Positions 14,261-23,200 of a stretch of DNA of 64,000 nt are shown here, in pieces. The notes beneath the pieces were generated by a model. The model was given only the letters and a program-made list of their open reading frames with translations, searched no databases and was not told the DNA's origin. The position numbers and the translations under genes were made by a program. Position 1 is the stretch's first letter; each line of letters opens with the position of its first letter. The DNA comes from Paenibacillus baekrokdamisoli (GTDB lineage Bacteria > Bacillota > Bacilli > Paenibacillales > Paenibacillaceae), in contig NZ_AP019308.1 of assembly GCF_003945345.1 (NCBI RefSeq), positions 6,700,001 to 6,764,000 on the forward strand, given 5' to 3'.

Positions 14261-15787
14261 ATGATTCGATCTAATAAATGGTATAAAACATTGGCTGTCG
14301 CCATGATTGCGATGCTGATTCTGTCGGCTTGCAGTTCCGGCTCCGGCGGAAATAAAGAGCAGGCATCCGGCAACAATCAGCCGAAGCCGAGCGCAAGCAC
14401 AAGCGAACCCGCAAAAGCGGAGGATCCGAAACAACCCGTCGAGAAAAAAGTAATCGTCGTCGATCCAGGCGGGGATTTCACCGACTATGCGCCGACGACG
14501 AGCATGGAAAAATCCGACGCCAACCCTCACCCCTACAATGAAATTCGGGTATTGGCGGACGAATGGGAGAAGCTGCATCCGGAAGCGAAAATCGAGATTT
14601 TATCGCCAACCAAATCCAAAGACCGCAAGGTAGCCATCGCGCAGCTAGCTGCCGGAACTGCCGCGGATATCATTTACCAAATCGGCGTATTCAAGGACGA
14701 GGATTATCCGAAGGGCTGGGTACTGCCTTTCGACAAATATTTGGATATGCCTAACCCTTACGCGGAAGGTAACGCGAAATGGAAGGACTTGTATAACGAA
14801 ACTTGGTTGAACAAATCAGGCGACGGTAAGGTGTATTACATTCCTATTGACGCGGTGCCGATCGGCATTATTTTCAATAAAGAGCTGTTTGCGAAAGCCG
14901 GTATTGACAAGCCGCCGGTGACGTATACGGAGTTCTTCGAAGCGGAGAAAAAACTAAAGGCGATTGGCGTAGCACCGTACATGCCGATCTATCGTTGGTC
15001 CGACATTACGCTTGAGACGGCGGTATTCGCCAAGAAGATCAAAGAATGGGACGTCCTTACGCCTAACGGCATCATCGATCAGGAAGAATTCGTTCGCGCG
15101 TACAAGAAAGACTTGTATCAAGTCGATTCCCCAGAAAACCGCGAATACTACAAGCTGAAAAAAGAGAAGACGGACGGATACCCTAAAGGGTGGAACAGCA
15201 CGGACGCTTATAAGGCGTTCGTTACCGGAAAAGTGGCCATGATCGAAGCGGTCGGCATTCATATGCGCAATGTCCAAGACGATAAAGAACGCAAGTTCGA
15301 TTACGGAACGATGTCATTCCCGATCTTGTCGCAAGAAGAATCTCCATTCGGGGGAGCCAACACGATTCGCGGAACGGCAGGCTATGCTACGGCATGGCAG
15401 TTGACCAATTCGGCCGAGAAAAAAGGGACGGCAGATCTCGCGGCGGACTTCCTGATGTATTTAACATCTCCGAAGAACAACGCCCGTCTAGTAAACAAAC
15501 TGGAAGCAGCCATTCCGGCCGCGAACGGCGCGGAAGCCGTAGAAATGTTCAAGCCCATGTACGACCAGTTCCAGCAGGATTATAAAGACGGCTATTTGAC
15601 TTGGGGCGCTTTCTACGCTGCGGTGCTAGCGGGTCCCGAGTACGGCCAAGCTTATGAAAAGTTGTCCGTCGATTATTTGCTAGGTTCGATCAGTTTGGAT
15701 AAATTGTTCGTCGAACTCGGGAAAGCGATGAAGAAAAGTGTGAACAGCCTCGTTCAGCAGCACAAATACGACGAGTCGAAGTGGTAA
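14261..15787 (+). CDS. CUT1-family sugar-binding lipoprotein
   Basis: A 508-residue extracellular solute-binding protein. Type II signal peptide with lipobox LSAC and lipidated Cys24, then a Ser/Gly/Lys-rich linker and a two-lobed binding domain of the family 1 type. ATG 14261 has a GGGGG site; upstream in-frame starts would begin inside the previous gene and read through the operator. It is followed by two permease genes. With the neighbouring rhamnosidase and GH42-like enzyme it probably captures rhamnose-containing oligosaccharides. No ATP-binding subunit is encoded nearby, so a shared MsmX-type ATPase is expected. Confidence 0.9.
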   Translation: MIRSNKWYKTLAVAMIAMLILSACSSGSGGNKEQASGNNQPKPSASTSEPAKAEDPKQPVEKKVIVVDPGGDFTDYAPTTSMEKSDANPHPYNEIRVLADEWEKLHPEAKIEILSPTKSKDRKVAIAQLAAGTAADIIYQIGVFKDEDYPKGWVLPFDKYLDMPNPYAEGNAKWKDLYNETWLNKSGDGKVYYIPIDAVPIGIIFNKELFAKAGIDKPPVTYTEFFEAEKKLKAIGVAPYMPIYRWSDITLETAVFAKKIKEWDVLTPNGIIDQEEFVRAYKKDLYQVDSPENREYYKLKKEKTDGYPKGWNSTDAYKAFVTGKVAMIEAVGIHMRNVQDDKERKFDYGTMSFPILSQEESPFGGANTIRGTAGYATAWQLTNSAEKKGTADLAADFLMYLTSPKNNARLVNKLEAAIPAANGAEAVEMFKPMYDQFQQDYKDGYLTWGAFYAAVLAGPEYGQAYEKLSVDYLLGSISLDKLFVELGKAMKKSVNSLVQQHKYDESKW

Positions 15788-15802
15788 TGTGACTTAACTT
15801 GG

Positions 15803-15839
15803 TGTCGGAGCGCCAGCTGGCAATAGGGGCGCTCCGACA
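15803..15839 (+). terminator. Intercistronic stem-loop between binding protein and permease
   Basis: A perfect 12-bp inverted repeat, TGTCGGAGCGCC (15803-15814) and GGCGCTCCGACA (15828-15839), with a 13-base loop and no long T-run. It probably protects the upstream mRNA and/or causes partial termination, so that the binding protein is made in excess over the permeases. A similar hairpin lies at 40316. Confidence 0.7.
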
Positions 15840-15876
15840 TCAAATCTTAATACTGTTATTGATGGGAGAAGAACGT

Positions 15877-16755
15877 ATGGGATATGGTAGACGGCTTTAC
15901 CGGGCGAAACTTTATTATTTGTTTCTATTGCCCACGTTGGCGATTTTGCTTATCTTCGGTTTTTTCCCCCCATTGTCCGCGCTTTATCATGCATTCACGA
16001 ACTGGAACGGGGCGACAGCCGAGTGGGTAGGGTTGCAAAACTTCGAATATATGCTCGAGGATTCCTTCCTGCTGGATTCCATATGGAACATGCTGTTTCT
16101 GCTCGTTGTAGGCTTGATCTGCGGGAATGTCATGAGTCTTATCGGGGCGGCACTAGTCTTTAACCTGAAGCATGCCAGGCTCTCCGGGTTCTTTCGATAC
16201 ATGTTCATCTTGCCTATGGTCGTTCCGGGTGTTGTCGTTTTGCTGCTCTGGAAAAGCCTAATGGATCCGTTGACGGGATTATTCAATACGGTGTTGGCAT
16301 CGTTTGGCTTGCCGCATGATTATGGATGGCTAGGCGACCCTTCAATGGCTTTGTCATCCATCGTGTTGATCGGTTTCCCGTGGGTTGCGGGATTAGGTTT
16401 TCTGATTTATTTGGCGGGGTTTCAAAGTATTTCCCAAGAAGTGATCGAGGCAGCCGAAGTGGAAGGCGCGGTGGGAGTACGACGCTTTTTCCGCATAGAT
16501 CTACCCTTGATTACCGGGCAAATTAAGCTAATGGTCGTCCTTGGGATTATAGGGGGGCTTCAGGGGTTTGGCGTACAACTCGTGCTTACAAAGGGCGGGC
16601 CGGGTTCAGCTACTGCTGTTCCGGGCTGGCTTATGTACGAGCAGGCCTTTTCATATAGCAATTTCGGATACGCGTCGATGATCGGATTCGTTATCTTTAT
16701 CGTTATTCTGGCTATCACGTTCATCAATATGAAATTTATCAAAGCGGATCAATAG
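15877..16755 (+). CDS. CUT1 sugar ABC transporter permease (MalF/UgpA type)
   Basis: A 292-residue inner-membrane permease with about six hydrophobic segments. The EAA loop for contact with the ATPase reads EAAEVEGAVGVRRFFRIDLP near residues 215-235. ATG 15877 was chosen for its GGGAGAAG site; an earlier in-frame start at 15799 would run through the hairpin. It forms a heterodimer with the product of the next gene, 17 bases downstream, to import the sugar delivered by the lipoprotein. Confidence 0.92.
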   Translation: MGYGRRLYRAKLYYLFLLPTLAILLIFGFFPPLSALYHAFTNWNGATAEWVGLQNFEYMLEDSFLLDSIWNMLFLLVVGLICGNVMSLIGAALVFNLKHARLSGFFRYMFILPMVVPGVVVLLLWKSLMDPLTGLFNTVLASFGLPHDYGWLGDPSMALSSIVLIGFPWVAGLGFLIYLAGFQSISQEVIEAAEVEGAVGVRRFFRIDLPLITGQIKLMVVLGIIGGLQGFGVQLVLTKGGPGSATAVPGWLMYEQAFSYSNFGYASMIGFVIFIVILAITFINMKFIKADQ

Positions 16756-16772
16756 ATTCGGAGGAATGATAT

Positions 16773-17606
16773 ATGAAAGTTTTTTCCAGAAGGTTCTCGG
16801 CAGGGCAGTTGGTTTCCCATATCGCGTTGTGGGTTTTGCTGCTGCTAACGGTTTACCCGTTTATTTCGATGTTGTTTAAAAGTGTCAAAAACTTTGATCA
16901 GGATACCCATAATCCTTGGGGAATCACCCTTCCTTTCTACTTAGAAAATTATTCGCTCGCTTGGGAGACAGTTCGTCCTTTCATGATGAACACGGTATTC
17001 ATTACCGCCGCGGCGACGTTAGGGATCGTTATATTTTCTTCGATCAGCGGGTTTATACTGGCACGATTCGTGTTTCCGCTGCGTGAGGCGATCTTCTACA
17101 TCATCATTTCGCTGATGATGATTCCTGGAATTCTATCTTTGATTCCGTTATTTATCCTAATCCGCGATCTGCAACTGATCGATTCGAGTTGGGGGCTGAT
17201 TGGACCTTATATTGCGGGTGGAATCCCGTTCGGAATATTCTTGATGCGCGGATTCATGGAGAAGCTCCCGGGCGAGTTGTTCGAGGCGGCTTATATCGAC
17301 GGGGCATCCATCTTCCAATCGTTTATGCGGATCGCTGTACCGCTTAGCCGACCGATTATTACGACTTTGGTCATCTTGAACATTCTCAATACGTGGAACG
17401 ATATTATTTTGCCCTCCATCGTATTAACGGACGATGCCAAGAAGACGGTGGCCGTCGGTCTATTGACGTTCACGTCGCAATTTAACGAGCAAGTAGGACC
17501 TTTGTTCGCCGGATACATCATAACCAGCTTGCCATTGCTTCTGTTCTTTATCATCGCTTCCAGGCAATTTATTTCCGGCATGACCAGCGGAGCGCTGAAG
17601 CTGTAA
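16773..17606 (+). CDS. CUT1 sugar ABC transporter permease (MalG/UgpE type)
   Basis: A 277-residue membrane protein with six predicted spans. The EAA motif reads EAAYIDGASIFQSFMRIAVP near residues 170-190, as usual for the MalG half. ATG with GGAGGAATG upstream. It completes the transporter with the two preceding genes. Its C-terminus ends in GMTSGALKL, typical of this permease type. Confidence 0.92.
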   Translation: MKVFSRRFSAGQLVSHIALWVLLLLTVYPFISMLFKSVKNFDQDTHNPWGITLPFYLENYSLAWETVRPFMMNTVFITAAATLGIVIFSSISGFILARFVFPLREAIFYIIISLMMIPGILSLIPLFILIRDLQLIDSSWGLIGPYIAGGIPFGIFLMRGFMEKLPGELFEAAYIDGASIFQSFMRIAVPLSRPIITTLVILNILNTWNDIILPSIVLTDDAKKTVAVGLLTFTSQFNEQVGPLFAGYIITSLPLLLFFIIASRQFISGMTSGALKL

Positions 17607-17648
17607 CGGAAGGGGCGGGAGCTTGAAGACAGTCGTTACGGTAACTTA

Positions 17649-17750
17649 ATGAACGGTTCGAAGTCGCGGGCCGATAAAGCGGAGCTTCAGCGGTACGCCG
17701 TTTCCGTAGGCGGCAATAACATGAAAGTATTGAAGGTCGAAGGGGAATAG
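17649..17750 (+). other. Short coding-like remnant followed by a hairpin
   Basis: Between the permease and the rhamnosidase gene is a 33-codon open frame (starting MNGSKSRADK) with no ribosome site, possibly the tail of a lost gene. Its end overlaps a stem-loop, GGGAATA and TATTCCC at 17743-17760 around GGGC. The 190-base gap holds nothing else clear apart from the AGGAGG site of the next gene. Confidence 0.3.
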
Positions 17751-17797
17751 GGCTATTCCCGGATTACACGATTATTCGCGAACAGCAGGAGGTCAGA

Positions 17798-20236
17798 ATG
17801 GAGCAACACAGAACATGGCAGGCACAATGGATTTGGAAGCAAAAGACTGAAGTCGCGGCGCGGGAAGGCCAGCATGAGTTGGTCTATTTTCGAAGAAGCT
17901 TCAGTGTTCCGGAGGGGGACGTCGGCGCTCTGGTCGTCCGGGTTTCGGCGGATAGCCGTTACCGATTATATTTGAATGGCAAATCGGTTTCGGTCGGTCC
18001 ATGCAAGGGGGACCGGTATACGCATCATTACGAGACGGTCGATTTGACGGAGCATTTACGTCCTGGGAAAAACGTGCTGGCGGCAAAGGTGCTTCATTTC
18101 GCCGTTTCGGAACCGTTTGTTCTCGGCGCGGGGGGGCCTGCATCCGTCTGGCGCTCCAATACAGGTGCTTTTTTCTTGGAAGGCGATCTTGTCGATGAAA
18201 ATGGTTGCGTTACCACTGAGTTAAACAGCAGCGAAGAGTGGGTTTATTTGGAGGATCGGGCGCTTTCGTTTCATCCCGGCGAGCTTGAAACGCTGTATGT
18301 CGGGGGAGTAGAGCGTGTGGACGGGATGTTGTTGCCGCACGGTTGGGAAGAGATCGAGTATGAAGACCGGCATTGGGACAAAGCCTCGGTAATCGCTAGC
18401 GCATACGACCCTACGTATGGTCAGCTTACGCCTTGGCCGCTTACTCCGCGTCCAATACCGCCCTTATATGAAGAAGAACGGGGATTTCGCTCGATTATGA
18501 GAATGGAAGGCGGTCAAGGGGGGGAGCCCGGGTTCCATCTCCTTCATGAGGGGCGGATACCGGGGGAAGGCCATGGATTCGAATTGAAAGCCGGACATCG
18601 GTTTATGATCGAGCTGGATGCGGGTGAATTGACGACGGGTTACTTGTGTTTGGCGATGATCGGAGGGCGGGGGAGCAGCGTTCGTATGCTCTGCGCCGAA
18701 TGCTACGAGGATCCTCAGGAATCCACGATTCGCCGCAACAAAGGGGTTCGCGACGATTCATCGAAGGGACTCCTGATCGGGGAGGAAGATGTCTATCGCG
18801 TTCAAGGATTCGGGGATCCCTCTTTGGAACGCTATGAAGTATACGAGCCGTTTTGGTTTCGTACGTTCCGCTTCGTGCGGCTCCAAGTCGAAGTTGGCAG
18901 CGAGCCGCTTATCCTTCATCGGTTGAACTATCGCGAGACTGGTTATCCGCTAGAGATTCAAGCAGATTTTCGCAGTTCGGACGAATCGCTGCGCAAGCTG
19001 TGGGATATTAGCATCAATACGTTAAAGCGTTGCATGCACGAGACTTATGAAGATTGTCCTTTCTACGAACAGCTGCAATATGCGATGGATACTAGGCTTC
19101 AGGTTTTGTTTACCTATCAGTTGAGCGCCGACGACCGGTTGGCCCGCAAAGCGATATTCGACTTCCATAGTTCACTTCTACCGAACGGGATGCTTCAAAG
19201 CCGATATCCTTCTCTATTTCCGCAAATTATTCCTGGGTTTTCGGTCTATTGGATCATGATGGTTCACGACCACTATCATTATTTCGCCGATTCTGAACTC
19301 GTCAGGATGTATTTGCCTACGATCGATGCGGTGTTGGGATGGTTCGAACGACAGCTTGACGAACGAGGACTTGTCGGGCAAATGCCTCCGCAGTATTGGT
19401 CTTTCGTGGATTGGGTCGAACATTGGCGAGATTTCGCGGGAGTGCCTATTGCCAATCAGAAGGGGCCCCTTACCGTACTCAGCATGCAATACGTTGCGGC
19501 TCTGAATGCGGCCGCGGAACTGAACGAATTTGCCGGCAGAGCTACGACCGCAGAAGAATACAGACTGCGCGCAGACAACGTCAATGAAGCGATCCGCGTA
19601 AATTGTTGGTCGGAACAGCGGCAACTCTTTCGGGATGGTCCGGATGCGGAGGAATATTCGCAGCACGCCCAAATATGGGGGGGACTATCCGGCACGGTGA
19701 GCGGTGAAGTAGCGCGTAAACTACTAGAAACGATGATGCGCGACTCTTCTTTGCCGAACGTCTCTTATGCCATGGCATTTTTCCTGTTTCGAGCTTTATC
19801 CGATACCGGACTCTATGAACTCTCTTTCCCACTATGGGAAACTTGGAGGCGGCTCGCGGATCTTAACCTGACGACTTGGGTTGAGGACCCTGTCTCGCAA
19901 AGAAGCGATTGTCACGGCTGGGGAGCGACTCCGCTCTATGAGTTTCCCGCGGAAATATTAGGCGTGAAACCCGCCGAGCCGGGATTTAAGCGGATCAAGG
20001 TTCAACCTCGGATAGGCCATCTCGCTTGGGCGGAAGGCAAAGTGGCTACGCTGCAAGGGACGGTGCATGTCAAATGGGAGTTGGATGACGATGGCCGGTT
20101 TCGCCTGTATGTTCAGGGACCCCGCCAAATTCCGGTAACCGTGGAGCTCCCGAACGGACAAACTTTTACGGTTCCGGAAGCGGATAACTATGAAGTCGTC
20201 GTTCATTTGCGTTCTGCCGATTCGATTGTTGAATAA
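17798..20236 (+). CDS. GH78-like alpha-L-rhamnosidase
   Basis: An 812-residue cytoplasmic enzyme. N-terminal beta-sandwich domains (about 1-370) include the carbohydrate-binding fold seen in bacterial rhamnosidases. The (alpha/alpha)6 catalytic domain begins near 380. The signature DCPFYEQLQYAMDT starts at Asp419, with Glu424 a likely catalytic acid, and SQRSDCHGWGA near 700 holds the later active-site motif. A C-terminal beta domain ends the chain. GH78 enzymes invert and release terminal L-rhamnose. With the preceding transporter this suggests import of rhamno-oligosaccharides and trimming inside the cell. A LacI-operator-like sequence lies within the coding region at 18200. Confidence 0.85.
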   Translation: MEQHRTWQAQWIWKQKTEVAAREGQHELVYFRRSFSVPEGDVGALVVRVSADSRYRLYLNGKSVSVGPCKGDRYTHHYETVDLTEHLRPGKNVLAAKVLHFAVSEPFVLGAGGPASVWRSNTGAFFLEGDLVDENGCVTTELNSSEEWVYLEDRALSFHPGELETLYVGGVERVDGMLLPHGWEEIEYEDRHWDKASVIASAYDPTYGQLTPWPLTPRPIPPLYEEERGFRSIMRMEGGQGGEPGFHLLHEGRIPGEGHGFELKAGHRFMIELDAGELTTGYLCLAMIGGRGSSVRMLCAECYEDPQESTIRRNKGVRDDSSKGLLIGEEDVYRVQGFGDPSLERYEVYEPFWFRTFRFVRLQVEVGSEPLILHRLNYRETGYPLEIQADFRSSDESLRKLWDISINTLKRCMHETYEDCPFYEQLQYAMDTRLQVLFTYQLSADDRLARKAIFDFHSSLLPNGMLQSRYPSLFPQIIPGFSVYWIMMVHDHYHYFADSELVRMYLPTIDAVLGWFERQLDERGLVGQMPPQYWSFVDWVEHWRDFAGVPIANQKGPLTVLSMQYVAALNAAAELNEFAGRATTAEEYRLRADNVNEAIRVNCWSEQRQLFRDGPDAEEYSQHAQIWGGLSGTVSGEVARKLLETMMRDSSLPNVSYAMAFFLFRALSDTGLYELSFPLWETWRRLADLNLTTWVEDPVSQRSDCHGWGATPLYEFPAEILGVKPAEPGFKRIKVQPRIGHLAWAEGKVATLQGTVHVKWELDDDGRFRLYVQGPRQIPVTVELPNGQTFTVPEADNYEVVVHLRSADSIVE
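18200..18217 (+). promoter_or_regulatory. Intragenic copy of the LacI-type operator
   Basis: AATGGTTGCGTTACCACT matches the operator at 14218-14235 in 17 of 18 positions; the shared identical core with flank is 18 bases. It lies 400 bases inside the rhamnosidase gene. It could be a roadblock or looping operator, or chance conservation. Confidence 0.35.
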
Positions 20237-20263
20237 TGCACGACCCTTGAGGAGGAATGGAAA

Positions 20264-23200
20264 GTGAAACGCATGATCATGTCCATGGTTTGTTTTTTTC
20301 TGTTGTCTGCAAGCAGCTTCTCCCTGATAGGCGCCCCTAAAGCACATGCGAGCGGAGGCGCGGAAAGTTCCGCGGCTTTCGAGCCGGTGCGATCCGCGAC
20401 CGTCGAAGATCTTAACGGTAATCCCACGCTTCACGTCAATGGCAAACCCCAGCCTCTCATAGGCTGGTTCCAGTGGGATTGGTATCCGAGAATGACGCAG
20501 ACGGCTAACTATGCAGGCATTCACATCTACCAGCCTAGACATACGACCGGTTACCCGACGCTGGAAGTATGGCTCCCCGAGATGCAGAAGATCGCTGAGA
20601 AAGATCCCAAGGCTTATTTTCTCCCGATCTTATGGCTTGGCACGGACTTTTCGTTCGGTTTTGACAGCGCGAACGCCGCGGAAGTCAATGTCGACAAAGG
20701 CGCCTCATGGGGAGCGAATTCCTATGGTTCCAAGGAGTGGAAAAACCGGGCGGAGCTTTTCCTGAGGGAACAAATCCGTCGTTACGAAGCTAGTCCGATG
20801 AAGGATCGGATTCTTGGTTACATGCTCAGCGGCGGGAGCACGGGTGAATGGTTTAACGTCGACACATGGGCCAATCGCGATTTCGACCGAAGTGTCAGCA
20901 ATACTGCGTCGTTCCGGGAATGGCTGAAACTCACATACGATTCGGATCTCGGCAAGCTGCGCCAGTCTTGGAACGATTCTACGGTTACTTTTGAATCCGC
21001 TTCCATTCCGGTAAAGGCTAGCGGCGACCCTTTCCTCAATCCCGCTTCGGATCGCAGTGTAATTGATTATGTGCAGTATCAGAACAAGCAATTATCCCAG
21101 TTCATTGCGGATCTGGCCGGCGTCGTGAAGGAAGAGACAGGGCGCTCTAAGCTAATGTCCGTGTATAGCGGTTATACAATGGCATTCGGCCAATATGGCC
21201 CGCTCTCCGGAGAACTGGACATAGAAACGCTGTTGAATAGTCCGGATATCGATCTGCTCTATTCACCGTTGGATTATACGCATCGCAACCTGTCGGACGG
21301 GTTTACGAGCGTACACGGGGCGATGGATTCGGCCCGGTTGCACGGCAAACTTTACGTTGGAGAAGATGATTATGCCACCCATATCGGGACGGATACGCAC
21401 GGAGCCCCCCCGCTTTCCGATGGCGTTGATGGGTCCCTTGCCCTGCTGTGGCGGAATTTCGGCTTTGCGCTGACGAAGTCGTACGGCTTGCATTGGTACG
21501 ACGATACGGGATACGGCGGCTTTAACAACGCCAGAATGGTCAACGAAATCCGCAAGATGAATCAATTGGCCAATGCCGCCGTGAACCTTCCCCGCAAGTC
21601 GGGCGCGGAAATCGCGCTTGTCGTTGACGAGTTCTCGCAGATGGTTCAATCCGTCTCCGGCTCGTCCGTGAACGAGAGGCTTAGGCTCATTCGGGAAGAG
21701 TTGTCCAAGGCCGGGGCGCCGTATGATATCGTGCTGCTGTCCGATGTGCTTTCGGGCAGGGCAGATCCGTACAAGCTGTATTTGTTCGCCAATGCCTACG
21801 CTTTGAGCGATGATCAGCGAACCGCGCTGAATCAGTGGGACAAGACGGGGAAAACGGTCATTTGGTTATATGCGTCGGGTTATTGGAAAAGGGACGCGAG
21901 TCAAGCCGATCGGCGCTCGGCGGATCAGATCGGCGAAATAACGGGGTTAGTGACGACGGAATCGGCGCCTCAATCGTATCGGATCGCCGCGGTCGACGAC
22001 AACGCTGAACCGCTGCTCGCCGGAATCGCGCCGGGAGAAGAGCTGGGCGGATCCGATTCGCCGATCCCGATGTTCGCGGCCGAGGAATCGGACGGCGTTC
22101 ATGTGCTTGGCCGCACCGGCTCCAAGGTTACCGCCGCTTATAAGCAGCATAGCGGCGGCAAAGAAGTGTGGATCGGTTCACCGTCCATCTCTTCCGTACC
22201 TTTCTACCGAAATTTGGCCGATGAAGCGGGAGTTCATTTATATTCTAGAAGCGGCCTCCAGGTAAACGCGAACGAATCGTTCGTAACCGTAACGCTTCCG
22301 GCAGCCGGTACGGATACGGTCTATTTTCCGGATGCAACGCCCAAGTACGATGTAACGAATGATCGGATGGTCCAACCAGGCCAAGACGGGAAACTGGCGA
22401 TTGCAACGGCCGGTCCGCAAACGTTGGTTTATTATAACGGAAGCAAGGAAGACCTTCATTTGAACGGCGGCAATGCCTATTCGACAACGCTGGATCGGTT
22501 CGTTGTCCGTTTATCCGGCGAGACGCTGGAACATCAGCTGTTGGAGGCGACTCAACCTCGAACGTTGGAAGCAATAGTCGGATCCTTGCTTAGCTTTGAC
22601 GTAACAGGCGTAACGCCCGATGGATATTACTTCTATAAAGACGAAATGACGGAAGCGCCGACATGGTCAAGCAGCGATGAAGCCGTCGCGACGATTACCC
22701 AGTCCGGCCGATTGACCGCCCTTGCCCCAGGCCAAACCGTCATCACGGCTACTGTGGGCGGAATTAGCAATTCAGTTACTTTGACGGTTAAGCAACCGTT
22801 GGGAAATTCACTTCTTCCACTTATGGCGAACGCCGCATGGAGCACCTGGTCGATGACGAATGGCTGGCATCCGTACACATTCGGGACGGGCAACGCCTTC
22901 GGGATTTCGAACGTCATGACACAGGTCATATCGGAAGACGGCAAAACATACGACGGCGCGTACCGCTACGAGCCGCTGCAGTCTGGAGAGCAGGTAAGCG
23001 GATCGTTGGATTCATTGCAGGTACCCAACAAGAAAGGGGTCAAAGCCGTCGCCACGTTCCGCTATCCATTGGGCACGCCCGAAGGAACATACAACTCGCT
23101 TATTCTCGAAGGGTATAAGGAAGGCGGTGCAGGAAGCCTGTTCGTGCTGCAGAAGGATCTGTCCGTCACGGGAGCGGGAACGACATTGGAAGCGGATCTA

